Positions 1 to 11,421 of a stretch of 64,000 nt of DNA are shown here, piece after piece. The stretch spans positions 794,690 through 858,689 of the forward strand of contig NW_006281099.1 in NCBI RefSeq assembly GCF_000203795.2, written 5' to 3'. Every line of letters starts with the position of its first letter. Positions within the stretch are counted from its first letter, which is position 1. Below the pieces are notes generated by a model. That model saw only the letters and a program-made list of their open reading frames with translations. It did not search any database and had not been told where the DNA came from. A program made the position numbers and the translations under genes. The DNA is from Batrachochytrium dendrobatidis JAM81 (Eukaryota; Chytridiomycota; Chytridiomycetes; Rhizophydiales).

Positions 1-2943
1 GGAAACGTACATGAACCGATTCGTCACGAAGGCCTTCTTCAAACAGTTCAATGGTGGCTCGAATGAATTGCTGCGTTTGCCATGGAGCTACGCGAGATAG
101 AGCTGTATAGACCTCGGTGCGAGAGTTTTCTGGCTCAATGCCTGCAGCAGTGCGAGAGACAAGGTAGGCAAACACGGATGGGTCACGCATCTCGCCAAGA
201 CCGCGAAGAACACCAGATCGGATCATGCTATGCATTCCAATTTGGTTAGGATCTTGGGCAACAGACAAAAGGTACTGAACATCATCGGGATGACGCTGAG
301 CACCCAGAGCCGTAAAGGCTTCAGCTTTGCTGCGAGGTCCAATGTCCTTGCGTTCCACAAACAGGCGGAGAGCATTACGAAGGTTGAGATCGCGAGCAGT
401 GCAGCGAGCAGCAATAAAAAACATGGCTTTGGGATCCTTTTCATTGGTGAGGACTTGAGCAAGAAGTTCAAGAGATGCGGCGGTTTTAGCCTTGGCTAGA
501 GCAGCAGCAACTTGGATACGCACACCATAAAACTTTTCCGTGGCAACACTAGCACAGACCTTTCGCAACGCTGCAGAACTACCCATTTTTATAAGCTCCC
601 TGTAAGCCCAGATACGATTGCTGACATCACCAGCATCAGCAGCAGTTTTGGCAAGAATGTCTAGACCTGGATTCATGTCCAAAGTAAACAGAATGCGACC
701 ATGGGGATCAAATCGGATAGTTTTTGGTTTGGTCTTGGCATTAGTTCCAAGAGATAAAACAGCAAATGCCTTTTTCTGAGTCGAGTCGTTGAACACAACT
801 TGACTTGTATGGATCTTATCCTCGGTATCAACAACTTCGACATCAATAACAATATTGAAGAATGGGATTTTTGCAGATACATCAACTTGAGTCTGCTCGA
901 GTGTGATGCTAACAGTAGAACAACCACTATCACTGACACTGGCAGGCTTAAAATCAAAAGATCCTTTCAAGGCAGGATATCCTTTAGAGTACAACCACTG
1001 ATCAAAAAAGGGAACAAGGTTGATGCCGCTTTGAGCTTCAATGCATTTACGGAAATCATCGGTTTCGACAGTTTTTCCAGAATACTGTTTCAAGTAGTTT
1101 TGAACACCCTTGAAAAAGGCATCATCGCCAACATGCTTGCGAAGAACGTGTAGACGACAGCCTCCGCCTGGATAAGTGTGTCCGTCAAACATGCGCCAAC
1201 TAGAGTCAAATTGACGGTTGACAATGGGACGCATATACGATTCAGTCTCGGCAATGTAGCGGTCGGCCTTCCACCACATCTCGTAACGAAACTCGTCTTG
1301 TGTAGCATTGTCTTCAAGCCAAAGACACTCTATTTGACATTCAATACAATAGTGTTTTGATGAAATAAGATGGGTTATTTACACATTCCACAATTGTCCA
1401 GATATACAACACATCCACATACCAACATAAGTAGCCCAGCTCTCTTTAAGCCAAACATGCTCAAAGTGGCGAATAACAAGAAGATCACCAAAGTAAGTAT
1501 GTGCCTAAAGTTTAATTTGTGTTAATATATGGATAGTTGAAAAACACTGATAAGCATTAACATAGTACAAGAGCAGATTCCTACCATTTCATGAATATTG
1601 ACTCCATCAATGTGATGAGAAATTTCGGTAGCAAGCTTTTCATCCTGAATGTATCGATCAAGCCAAGTGACAAAGGAAATGTTTTCCATGGCACCACCAA
1701 TAAACTTGGAGCAGATCTGGTAGTACTTGGGCCACGGAAAAGGGTAGTCGAGTTTTTTTTCAAGCCAGCGAATCATGGCAGGAGTGCGACCAAATGTGCG
1801 CATCAAGTCCTTTTCCGAGAAACCGCGAGGAGCAATGTACTTGATGGGGATGCCATTGACAGTCTCGTCATCGACAGTGACAAAGTCGCCGACACCAACA
1901 CAGATCAGGTAGGATGGACAAGGCGTGCTGAGGGCGTATCTAGTTGTGCGAGTACCGTTTGAGGCATTTACAAGCTCACCTTGGAATGCGCCATTGGCAT
2001 ATGCGAGATACTCTTGAGGAGCGGTAAGCGCAAACGAAAGGGTGGTTCGCGCAGCAGGAAAATCCTAATCAATTAAACAATGAATAAACGAATGGTTTGG
2101 AGTTGACTCGAATCCATGACTTACCACCAGAGGCAGCCAGTAGCGAGCACGTTCAGTCTCATGATCAGTGATGGCATGAGCAACTCGGTTAGGAAAGGCA
2201 CTGTAGGCGTTGTTGGGCACATCAAAGTACAGTCCGGATATCTACAGCAATGGTCATGTTAACAGCTGTCATGTCAACAGAAACGAGTCATCACTTACTG
2301 GCTTGTGGATGGTGTACTTGAATGTCACCTTGCGCTCTTCCTGAGCACCAAATGGAACAGCCCAAGCAAGAGAGAGAGTGTCATTGTCATAACAATGGGT
2401 CAAGCCATGATCTTCCATTTCAGAAACTTCCAAGTCAATGAACCCAATGGCATTGAGACGGATGGTTTTGAGCAGCGACTTGTCACCTGGCTGGTGATTG
2501 GCATCATGTCGATTGGCAAAGGTCTGAGTAACCACTGCATGTACAGTCTGTTTGGACAAATGAAAGTCCAATGCAATATCTAACATCAATGCATAATCCA
2601 GTAATGTGAAGTTGAAATCAGCATTAGCAATCACCAACCCAACAGTGATCAAACCATGTCCATTCAGACAAGCAGAGATCGCATCTGTTTGAATTCGACT
2701 TGTGTCGAATTCAATTCATTGACGGTTATAGCAAGAGCGGATCAGAGTCATGGTTTAATAAGAAATCACAACTTTACCAAGATGGATTGGCTCAATGACC
2801 AAGTTTGGAGCATAACTGTTTGGACAGGAAGCAGGCACAAAACTGCCGACATCAGAGGATGAAGCGGCAAGAGCAGAAGCCTCAGCAAAGCCCAGAAAGC
2901 CAGCACGATGTTCACAGCAAGCACCAACAGAGAGATTAGGCAT
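1..2943 (-). CDS. M1-family zinc aminopeptidase, 3' end cut by window edge
   Basis: This is a metallo-aminopeptidase that removes N-terminal residues from peptides, probably soluble. The start is the ATG at 2943-2941, opening MPNLSVGACCEH. About six exons can be joined. The GAMEN substrate-binding motif reads GGAMENISFV near 1690. The zinc site HEMAH is split by the intron at about 1493-1585, and exactly 18 residues later comes the third ligand in the context WLKESWATYVE, giving the full HEXXH-18-E signature. Downstream of the catalytic domain the minus-strand frame stays open to base 1 and is helical and repeat-like (HEAT/ARM style, as in M1 enzymes of the cold-active aminopeptidase type). 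The stop lies outside the window. The next gene, LSM1, lies upstream on the same strand about 150 bp away. The family call is secure; the exact substrate preference cannot be read from sequence. Confidence 0.93.
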
Positions 2944-3092
2944 TGAATTGTAGTATTTGGGGCTTGATAGAAAAATGAATTAAAACTCGAATGGTATTCG
3001 GCTTACAAGTCGACTCGGTACTCCAACTCGGAACATCAAGATTCGCATTCTACACACCAACCACTCGCTATGAAATCGAATGCAATCCTGTT

Positions 3093-3831
3093 TCAATAAG
3101 CATCATGTTCATTTATTCCAATATAGAAGCCTTTGGATGCAAGAATCTTGTCCACCTTGTCCTTCCGTCTTTTTTTAAAATCCTGTTCATGTTTGAATTT
3201 CCCAACCGTCTCGGATGCGGTTGCTTTGGTCAACTTGGCTAGTGCTTCCGCATCCTTTTCTGGATCCTGAATGATTCAAAGTGGTTAAATAGTCAAGGTG
3301 TGAGTCCACCATTTTATAGGATACGATCATTAAAGATGCAGTCCAACTTACAATTTCTCCAAGCAACACAACATTCTCTCCTCGAATAGCAAACACTCCC
3401 CTATAGACATCGCTATATGTTCCATCAATAAACGTTCGTTCTACTGTATCCTGAAGTACCAGGTTGGCTATAGCAATTCAAAGAAGCTTATCAGATACAG
3501 ATCTCGTTGACAGTCTTGAATGTATATGCATAAATGATGCATCCTGTCTATTACCAAACATATCGTATGAGCGCAGCCATCCATACAGATTGCGACCATC
3601 TCGGAGAATGACCAGGAGTTTTTCTATTTGAAATCAAATGCCAATTCATAGATGGACAAGGTAATGAGTTTCCAGAATTCATCAAGGACATGGCCCAGTG
3701 AAGAGTCATGGGTGTGCAAGGATGAACAAGTAGTTGGAATGAAAGCATGAGTCTAGTCAACCATGAAAGAGCGCAACTCAACTGTCTACACAGTCCACCA
3801 AGGAAGCAGATCCAGGCAGGAAATTGTCCAT
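3093..3831 (-). CDS. LSM1: LSM1, Sm-like subunit of the cytoplasmic mRNA-decay ring
   Basis: Lsm1 is the subunit that distinguishes the cytoplasmic Lsm1-7 ring, which binds oligoadenylated mRNA 3' ends with Pat1 and promotes decapping in P-bodies. The start ATG is at 3831-3829 ([16 protein letters not shown]). An intron follows and the next exon begins [19 protein letters not shown], the Sm1 motif. The Sm2 motif is [17 protein letters not shown] near 3370, after which an intron separates the charged C-terminal extension ([12 protein letters not shown]) that ends at a TGA at 3093-3095. The extension is a hallmark of Lsm1 relative to other Lsm proteins and is rich in Lys/Asp/Glu. At least three introns are present. 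The gene is divergent from YIF1, sharing a promoter interval of about 225 bp at 3832-4056. Confidence 0.95.
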
Positions 3832-4056
3832 CTGACAGTTGGAATGGTTCTGGAAAGTTGATGTTTTGGTAAGTGAAACACGAATCTAAACAACACTTTA
3901 TGGCTGTAGATTCAAGTGTTATAGTAATGTCAGTCTTTTATTCTGAATGAATAGCAAGTGTTATGCCAAACAGCATTCAAGTGTTTTTGATTGCGATTTA
4001 CGACAACTGCTCTTGTATCGACAGTTGTCAACTTTATTTCCATCTTGAATTGCTTC

Positions 4057-5606
4057 ATGTACGGTCATCCACAACAGTCTCCTCCAATACTGCAGGCTCC
4101 TGTTCCACAGTACTCTACTCAGCGTATCATCAACTCTGGATCTAATGCTGCTCCCTCCAGTGCGTCATCCCAGCATCCCAACCAACAGCAGCAGTATGGG
4201 TCTGGCACGTCTTTCCAGCAACAGCAGTTTCATCAACCCTATGCCATGTCTGGATCGTCAGGACAATCCGCTCCTCATGTCCAACAGCAGTCTGTGTATC
4301 CTGCCAATATGGGCGGTTTCCAGCAGCAACAACAACAATTCCAACCTCAATTCCAACAGCAATTCCAGCAACCTCAATTCCAACAGCAACAGAATAATCC
4401 AGTCTATGCATCACAGTATCCTTCTGCTTCTACCAACAGCATGAGTGCATCCATGTCTGGTGGTGCATCGGGTTCCCAGCCACAAGTGGCCGGTCCAACT
4501 GCAGCCACCTCACAGTCTTATCTTGGATCTAACTTTGTCAACGACTTTCAAGGATCTGCTGCTGGTCAGATTGGCATGCAACTCGGTACTCAAGCATTTG
4601 CTCAAGTTCAACAGAATGTTAACCAAAATGCAAGTCTATCCATCCACCAGGGTTAAAGCTTTTTTTGAATCGATCGTTTTGAGCTGACATTCCCTACTTT
4701 TATTGTCATGCATTTAGATCAACCGATACGTTAATGTCACTCAGCTACGGTACTACTTTAATGTTAGCAACTCGTATGTACTAAATAAAGTGCGGCTGCT
4801 CCTGTTTCCTTATCGGCACAAGTCTTGGTCGCGATTAGTACGGCGATCTGAACATAGTGGTCAGGCTGAGGGCTTTGCTCCACCGCGCGAAGATCTCAAT
4901 GCTCCCGATCTATATCTTCCTGTCATGTCTTATGTGACTTATGTTTTATTGGTTGGATTGTCTATTGGTGTCGCTTCTGATGGCTCGGTTGTAAGCAAAA
5001 AGTAACATTCTATTGTTGGAATAATGTCCACATTGCTCTTGTATTGGTCTACTACTGATTCAGCATGCTACACTTTACTAGGTTTACACCTGAAGTGCTA
5101 GGATCTTCTGCAACCGGTGCATTCTTTATAGTATTTTGCGAAGTCTTGCTTTTAAAACTAGCATTCTACTTCTTGAGTGTGGTGAATGATGCAAGTTTTT
5201 TGGACTTGATTTCATACTGTGGGTACAAGTTTATTTTGTAAGTGTCTATTCCACTGTTGAAGTCGTGTTGGATCATTTCTCAACTAACAATGCTTTTTAA
5301 ACTAGTGTGTGTATTCTTGTCGTGTTCAAGTCGATGCTTGGTATGTTGGATTGGCGGTTCTGGATTCCTGGTGCATACCTCATTTTGTCATTTGGGTTCT
5401 TTACAGTAAGTGAAATGGTCCTTTCATGGTAAATAGCTCAACTGACCATGTTTTAAATTTCTTACTAGCTGCGGACCTTGCGGTACCTGGTCATACCTGA
5501 CCAAAGCACAAATAGTGTGGTGGGTCGCGATGGTCGCAAACGACGGGTTTTGGGCCTGTTTTTAATTTGTGCATTTCAATGTGTATCGATGCTGGCACTG
5601 ATCTGA
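4057..5606 (+). CDS. YIF1: YIF1, ER-Golgi Yip1-interacting membrane protein
   Basis: Yif1 is a five-span membrane protein of COPII vesicles and the Golgi that partners Yip1 and Ypt GTPases. I start at ATG 4057 (MYGHPQQSPP) because it opens the Pro/Gln-rich cytosolic tail typical of the family; upstream in-frame codons are hydrophobic and less plausible. The tail contains CAG/CAA-coded Gln tracts at about 4320-4395 and then the conserved block SYLGSNFVNDFQGSAAGQIG. The best intron is 4618-4717 (donor AAT|GTTAAC), joining QQN to INRYVNVTQLRYYFNV. Later exons give FAPPREDLNAPDLYLPVMSY, FTPEVLG, DLISYCGYKF and RTLRYLVIPD, all YIF1 signatures, with membrane segments between them. The stop TGA is at 5604-5606. 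Five exons are visible. Confidence 0.93.
4320..4395 (+). repeat. Gln-coding CAA/CAG low-complexity tract in YIF1
   Basis: The tract alternates CAG and CAA codons with Phe and Pro (QQQQQFQPQFQQQFQQ pattern). It lies in the disordered cytosolic tail of YIF1 and is imperfect rather than a pure microsatellite. Confidence 0.8.
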
Positions 5607-5768
5607 TTGGATTTTGTGTTGACGCAAATCTTCAACTTGTGAATCGAAAAGTGACAAGAGTAGTATATGATGGTACTGACAGACTTGGTCAAAATCAGGC
5701 AAGTTGACCAGAATAAAAAACTGCACATGATAATGGATTAAATTGCATGAATGGGTGATATTGGATTC

Positions 5769-6043
5769 TACCGCCTATTCACGGAAAATGGAACATTAAG
5801 CTAAACTACACAATAAGCAATCATGGTTGATGGGTGCCAACTTTACTGTAAACCCGTTAACGTGCGCTAGTTTTTGCCCATTCTTGTACATATAGTGCAG
5901 ACGTATCTGATATTAGGATACAACGGAGCTTGTTAGAACAAGCAATCGATGTCCTGTAGGAAAGCAATGGCTGTTCAAGCATTGTTTATTTCAAACAAAA
6001 TAAGACTGCACGATAGTATTCCATTTTGCATGAATACGGATTT
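5769..6043. mobile_element. R1 MITE-like element, short copy A with both TIRs
   Basis: The left terminus reads ccgcctattcacggaaaatg and the right terminus ccattttgcatgaatacgga, which are inverted relative to each other and match the R1 consensus CAGCCGTATTCACGTAAAAT. The interior shares the segment ggttgatgggtgccaac with the copy starting at 6879, and it carries the cttgtttatttcaaac-type motif found near the right end of other copies. No ORF of note is present. It fills the convergent spacer between YIF1 and the MAPEG gene, and its right end coincides with the MAPEG stop codon. Confidence 0.7.
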
Positions 6044-6837
6044 AAAACCACACTTTTAAAATGTTCCAAGTGGATACTCCTAAAATGAGAACCATTGTGC
6101 CAAGCGTGGAAAAAGCACGAGCAGGACCATATGCCTTTTTGGTACAGATCATATCACTCACATGGGCAGCACGCATGACTAAAAACAGCGACAAGGAGGT
6201 ATGAACATAGAACGAATCCAGACCATTGTATTCAGCCAATCCAACCAACAAAAACACCTATTCCATATACAAGGCTGTCAACAGGCAATAACACCAATAT
6301 ACATCTTTAAATCCACACAAAGACGAGATAGATCAGCATCAAGCCAAGACTCGGTCGCTACTTACCCATGGAGCAGTTTCGATAAAGTTTGCATGGGCTC
6401 GCACGGCCTGTGTGAGCTTAAAGTACTTGGAGTTGAATGGTGTAGCTAAAACACACAGTATCAATCATCTAAACTAGACAGTAAATACCAAACATCAGAA
6501 ACTAGGTTGATGCATGACCTACACAAAGACTTGTCGTCCAATACAGTTGGCCCCTTGTCAGTGTACTTTTGCAGCAGCTCCAAAGTCTGCTCGTAAGTAC
6601 CATCTCCAAGCGACACCTTTGTTTATTAAAAGACCATGAGATGACCAATACACATCAAGTTAGATATTGAAAAACAGCCGATCGACATCCATGGCTGGAC
6701 TTGGAAAGGTTAGATCTAGTGGAGAGAATACCAACAACAGGATTTACCATCAGTTTGGATCTGTAGCGAGCAACATTAAGAACAAGGCCAAGACCCATCA
6801 GGCCAGCAAGAGAGGCGTATCCAGCAGTTACGAGCAT
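6042..6837 (-). CDS. MAPEG-family membrane protein (glutathione S-transferase-like)
   Basis: The MAPEG family covers small four-helix membrane enzymes and relatives acting on glutathione or lipid substrates. Four exons join into about 160 residues. The first is MLVTAGYASLAGLMGLGLVL plus VARYRSKLM; the second VSLGDGTYEQTLELLQKY, then a short loop; the third TPFNSKYFKLTQAVRAHANF and IETAPW; the last holds LLVGLAEYNGLDSF followed by two membrane helices and ends WNILKVWF. The RAHANF.E..P signature is diagnostic of the YecN-like MAPEG group. An ATG at 6865-6867 is an alternative start. The stop TAA at 6042-6044 falls on the terminus of R1 copy A. The insert TYEQTLELLQKYTDKGPTVL between the first helix and the RAHANF motif is unusual. 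Specific substrate unknown. Confidence 0.82.
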
Positions 6838-6878
6838 ATGATGGTTGTTGTTAAGATTAATAAACATAAACCCTTTTA

Positions 6879-7318
6879 CAGTCGTATTCACGTAAGATGA
6901 AATACTAAAATATAAGATAAACAGTCATGCTTGATTGGTGCCAATCTTACTGGACATTATTTTAACTTTAATTCATTCTTGTACAAAAATACAGAATGAA
7001 TTAGACATTCTTGATATCTTTTCAGTCTTTTATTTAAACCAAATACTGGGTGATCACCCAGTGTTGTAATGCTCAGTTGTAGTAAACGAGGGTTGAAAAT
7101 ATATAAATATAAAAACATAATTCTGACAATTCCATAAACATGCTGGTTAGCATGTACTCTAATTTCATACAAGCCCATCAGGCTCTATCAAAACCCTAAC
7201 CCATAACTAATGGCTTGGTATGTGTATTACTATATATACTAAGCACATAGAGTTACGACTATTTTTAGTACAAAAAACACATTAAGCTTTAAAATCAAGT
7301 TACGTAAATCAGTTTATT
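6879..7318. mobile_element. R1 MITE-like element, copy G, right end uncertain
   Basis: The left TIR cagtcgtattcacgtaagat at 6879 is a close match to the R1 terminus, and the following bases (aacagtcatgcttgattggtgcc, in part) match the reverse complement of the R1 end at 63.7-63.8 kb and copy A. The right end may be the weak match ttacgtaaatcag at about 7300-7318. It lies directly upstream of the MAPEG start codon, within roughly 12-42 bp depending on which ATG is used. Confidence 0.5.
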
Positions 7319-7339
7319 GAAAATTGAATGTTGCCTGAT

Positions 7340-9068
7340 TCAGTGCATAAATTGAGTAGAAATGAATGCAACTAGCGCCAAAACGACACAGAGTAAAATA
7401 CAATTGACCATAAACTTGTCCCCTTTCATAACCTACAAAAATACAAGATACACGTCACTATTATTGGCATGATGGTAGCAATCATAATACATCTTGGCCA
7501 ACTTACTCCATCTAGTGTTTTTTTCATTGTAATGTTGATATTGTCGACATGGTCTAAAGCACCTTCCACCTTGTGATCAAGGTTATCCAGGTTTTGATTT
7601 TGATTTTCAAGCTCCTATTGTTTTATATAAAAAATTAGCATCTCGGATACTTGCTAGAATGATTGTATACTTATTGTACAGTCTACAGATCAAATAGCAA
7701 CATGAAAAAATGATGACAAGATCTCAAGTATTGTAAATACACACCTGTCCCATATCTAGGGCAATCTCCTTTAATTTGGCCACACCAACACCAATGTTTT
7801 CAAGATCTTGATTCTAAATGCGTTACAAAATTAAAATATATACGTCAATAACCAGAATATATCAGCATAAACCCGATTCAAAGCAGCACTCAATCAGTAA
7901 AAACTTACAATATCCTTGTTTCTATTTTTAATGGCCTTCAAGTCTTCCTCTACATCAATGTCTGGAAGATCTGAATGGGTAAAAGGGTCATTGTGATCGT
8001 CGTTATCACCATGGCCTATTTCAAAATTTAGCAAACGTATTTCTATGAGTACTCTGTAACTATAGAGGTAGTAAAGCACATACTCGAAGCTTACCTGCAC
8101 CAGAAACACCATCACCTCCATTTGTATTATTTCCACCTCCACTAAATAGCTCGATTCGATCAGCTGCATATCCATCCGCTTGTCTTCGTTTCTCCAAATT
8201 CTCACATTCATCAACGTGTTGTTTGCATAGTTCCAAAATCTCTTTATGCTCTGCAACCAACGCTGGATCCTTGGGTCGTTTCTTTAAAAATGGTCAACAT
8301 CAGAATAAAGGTAAACATTTAAACTATAACTTGTATCACAGGATCGTTTCTTGCAATGGTAATCAAGTAGAGTGTCTCATACAAAATGTAAAATCATACT
8401 AATACCTTTCGACCTTCCTTGTCCACGATTTCTTGCATGCGTGCAGTCTGCTCTTTTAATGTTTTGATCATCACACGAATTTTGTACGAAGCCTCTGCCG
8501 ATTCAGTTGTTGTGCAACCTCCACGCATCACATCTTGTCGTTCTTTGAGTGCCTATGTTTGCTTATTTATAATGTATTTTAAATTGAACAGTAGTTCAAA
8601 GTCAATGTTGTAAATAGCATGCATCACGATTCGTCGATTTTGGTTTCCAACCGTGTTCGTATCAGACAGTAAAACCCATGTAAAAAGCATAGTACGAGTT
8701 AATAACTATAAAACTACTCTTTACACACTAGATAGGGTCACAACTATCATAGCTGGAATGCAATATTATGTTCATCTAGTATGATGGACTATGTATCAGT
8801 CGAGTGTTGGTCAAGGGTATGACGCGTCCATTCAAGTATAAACTCGATTGGTCTCTAATTTGACTCGATGGAAACAATCAAATCCTGCTGTTTTTATCAT
8901 TCAACACTTCATTACCTGACGAACAGACTTGACATCAGCATGCAGCTTTTTTCGAATACGGCTGAACTCGTCCAAGCTGGCGTCTGTGTTCTTTTCTTCA
9001 ATGGCTTCTGGAGCACACTCTGTATAGATTATCTCCAGTCGCTTCATTGCATCTCGCATACTCGCCAT
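7340..9068 (-). CDS. Qc-SNARE, SYP7/syntaxin-6-8-like, tail-anchored
   Basis: This is a membrane-fusion SNARE supplying a Qc helix to a vesicle-fusion complex on ER or endomembranes. The start ATG is at 9068-9066 (MASMRDAMKRLEIIYTECAP). Exons then encode an N-terminal helical region (DEFSRIRKKLHADVKSVRQ, ALKERQDVMRGG, IKTLKEQTARMQEIVDKEGR), a charged linker with LFSGGGNNTNGGDG, then LPDIDVEEDLKAIKNRNKDI. The SNARE heptads run through NIGVGVAKLKEIALDMGQ, LENQNQNLDNLDHKVEGAL and HVDNINITMKKTL, with the central-layer Gln in context. The C-terminus is a single hydrophobic anchor (VNCIL..VVLALVAFI) ending QFMH, stop at 7340-7342. The layout resembles plant SYP71. Eight or so exons; internal exon edges around 7990-8100 are approximate. 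Confidence 0.85.
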
Positions 9069-9284
9069 GTTTGCTATCTATTGGTAATAATTATATGTCG
9101 TGTGTTGTTGGGGTTTGAGGTAAGTGCGCGTTGGTATTGATAATTCAACTTTGCTTTAATGCTAGCGACAATGAGGATGAGAGCAGGAAAAAAATATTTC
9201 TCTTGACTATATAGGAAACTCCACTTTTATCATGTTTTGAAAACATTGACAGCATCAAACAGGTCGCTGTTGCGTTTTTTAGAA

Positions 9285-9645
9285 ACAAGAATTTTGTAAA
9301 ATTGTAAAGTGGGTTTAGGTTAGTGTACAGAATACAAGTGGAACACTAAAGATTGTGTCAGAACAAGATCAACCGAGTAATGCTGTTCTGTATTGAATTG
9401 ATGGGATCAGCAGGTTGTTCAGCAAGCTGACCGTGTCAACAAGTCAGATTGTTGCCGTGGTATATGATCCTATCATTCAAATCAGTAGATAGTCTACCAA
9501 TATTTACAAGAGAACATCACCAAACAGGAATCAAACTCGATCATACACAAAAGTGTAAATGAATTCTATACAAGTACTGCCTAAACACATGATATATACT
9601 GGCGATTACTGATAATTTCTGATTTTATTTCATGTCTCGATTACC
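9285..9645. repeat. R2 dispersed repeat, copy a
   Basis: About 360 bp align end to end with 57.27-57.66 kb and more loosely with 26.53-26.89 kb. Shared blocks include accaaagattgtgtt/actaaagattgtgtc, gtgtcaacaagtcagattg, cagtagatagtctaccaata, cacaaaagtgt and aaacacatgatatatactgg. No ORF and no clear terminal inverted repeat is visible. It sits between the Qc-SNARE and VMA12 genes. Confidence 0.7.
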
Positions 9646-9679
9646 CGCATTGTCGCTAGCTGTAATGAATCAAGGCAAT

Positions 9680-9713
9680 AACAATAGTTTCATTTTACAC
9701 GAATACAGCAGTA
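9680..9713. mobile_element. Isolated R1 right terminus H
   Basis: The sequence ttcattttacacgaatacag followed by cagtaaa matches the right R1 terminus (cattttacgtgaatacggct then gtaa). No matching left end is seen; copy R2a lies directly to its left. It is 103 bp beyond the VMA12 stop codon. Confidence 0.5.
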
Positions 9714-9815
9714 AAATAAACTAAAATTATTTAAAAACTTGCAGCACACACTTCAACTGTATTTCAATACAGGCTGATTGCAAGTACAACCTTGCAGTTA
9801 TTGTTCAAGTAGAGA

Positions 9816-10782
9816 TTACGTCAAATCCTTTTTTACAGTTGGTTTATATTCGAGGATGGATGGCGATGAATCTACTTGAGAATTAAGATTTGGTCGGTAA
9901 GCAACCTTTTTAGAGCCAGTATTTACTTCGTCCATTAACCAGTCGCGAGTATAAAACCATCCCTCTGCAAATCCAACAACCAATGCGCCAAAAAGTCCAA
10001 ATAAAACTCTCTATAATATCATTGGGTTAGTCACCTAGCTCACATCAATCCAAGTCGAATCTTGAAATGCATCTGTGCTTACAAAACCCTGATCTTCCCA
10101 TAAGCGTTCTGCAAAAATATAAAGAGCTGTAAAAACAGCTGCCATGGAAATAAAGATATTGAGGAGTGACATCATTTGGCCTGAAACTTTCCGTAATTCG
10201 ACCAAGTCTCCTGATATACTCCCCAATGCATCTCTGGATTTTCCATGAGGCATTTTGCCAACAATATCCTCATATTCCTTATTTTCCAGTTTAATCTTGA
10301 CTTTTTCCATAAACTTGATATACTCGGGAGTCTAAAGTCGAATGTTGAATGATTTAGTTGACTATATCTCATACGTTTCGATCCAGAACCCAGTTTAAAC
10401 CAAATCAATTATATTGCATAGTCAATATCTATATCATCTTACTATTTCTCTTGGTTTTGGACAGACAAACTCGATACGACTTCCTTTTATTAGCCGATGA
10501 AATGCATAGTGTGGGCGATCTAATGTCAAAGTGATGAGAAACAGACAGTAAACCCAACAACTTCAACACTATATCATGCATCTATTGAAACATACCAGGG
10601 TATGCTTTGACTAAAAGTGAACAAGCGCTGTGAAGTAGTTTATGTGATATAGAGCTGGCTTTAGCTGTTGATGAAAAGTCGTGATCCAAAGTGCCGTTTG
10701 GTTCTGAATCCTGTGCATGTTTAGTTTCTAATGCTGCCAATTCCAATGCTTCCCGAATCGAGTCTGTTACTACCAATTGCAT
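9816..10782 (-). CDS. VMA12: VMA12/TMEM199-like V-ATPase assembly factor
   Basis: Vma12 acts in the ER with Vma22 and Vma21 to assemble the V0 sector of the vacuolar proton pump. The start is ATG 10782-10780 (MQLVVTDSIREALELAALET). Exons continue with YPGMF and RPHYAFHRLIKGSRIEFVCP, the conserved Vma12 block. Next come TPEYIKFMEKVKIKLENKEY, then DIVGKMP and two predicted membrane helices (IFISMAAVFTALYIFAERLW and a second one beginning RVLFGLFGALVVGFAEGW after the intron near 10014-10080). The C-terminus is short and polar, ending KKDLT with a TAA at 9816-9818. The cytosolic N-terminus plus paired C-terminal helices fit TMEM199 topology. Four exons; the junction near 10330-10440 is approximate. 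Confidence 0.85.
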
Positions 10783-10955
10783 GTTGATGGTTGTCTTGGA
10801 AAGTTGTTTCGTTCTTTATTTACTTGAACACACCTTCAGGAAAGAATAAAATTGAAGCAAATACAGTTGGTAAGTGCATGTCAAATCTCAGCAGATCTAT
10901 ATAGCCAACTTGAAACACATTTAATGACAGTTTTACGAGTACTTGTTGTACATCT

Positions 10956-11336
10956 CAGCTGTACTCACGCAAAACGAACTACTAAATAAGAATGTCTACA
11001 TAATAAACAGCCAATCTGATGAATGACTGATATTGGTTTACTGGACAACGTTATGTCCATTGAGCTCTTTAGCTGACTGAATCTTTTTTTGATGATTGGA
11101 TGGAAACAACAGTTGGATTGCTGAGATGTACAATATGTGTTCTCTTGAACTAGAACGCGAACGGATCTGCGAGTTTGTAGTTGGATTAAAAAGATGAAAG
11201 CAATTAAACTCAATATATGGATTGATTGAATACGCTTAAAACTTGGTGATCGTAGAATGAATTGTTATTTAAAAACAAGCGACAGTCATTACAAGATGAA
11301 TACAAAAGTGGTTTATTTTACACAGATACGACTGTA
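10956..11336. mobile_element. R1 MITE-like element, copy B with both TIRs
   Basis: The left terminus cagctgtactcacgcaaaac and right terminus ttttacacagatacgactgt form an imperfect inverted pair. Internal blocks match other copies: gttggtttactggac-type motif, ggaaacaacagttggattgc, cttgaactagaacgcgaac and tacaagatgaatac. No coding capacity. The right end lies 85 bp before the first in-frame ATG of the PIG-H gene. Confidence 0.75.
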
Positions 11337-11421
11337 AACGAACTGATTTGCCATTTCAGATGTGAATTCAACTTTGACCGATTTGCAATCAGTTGCAAGT
11401 TTAGCGTCCTTGAGTGAAGAA

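Noticed and set aside
3991..4056. Upstream in-frame extension of YIF1
   Set aside because: It adds a hydrophobic stretch before the Pro/Gln-rich tail, unlike family members, and its first codon is not ATG.
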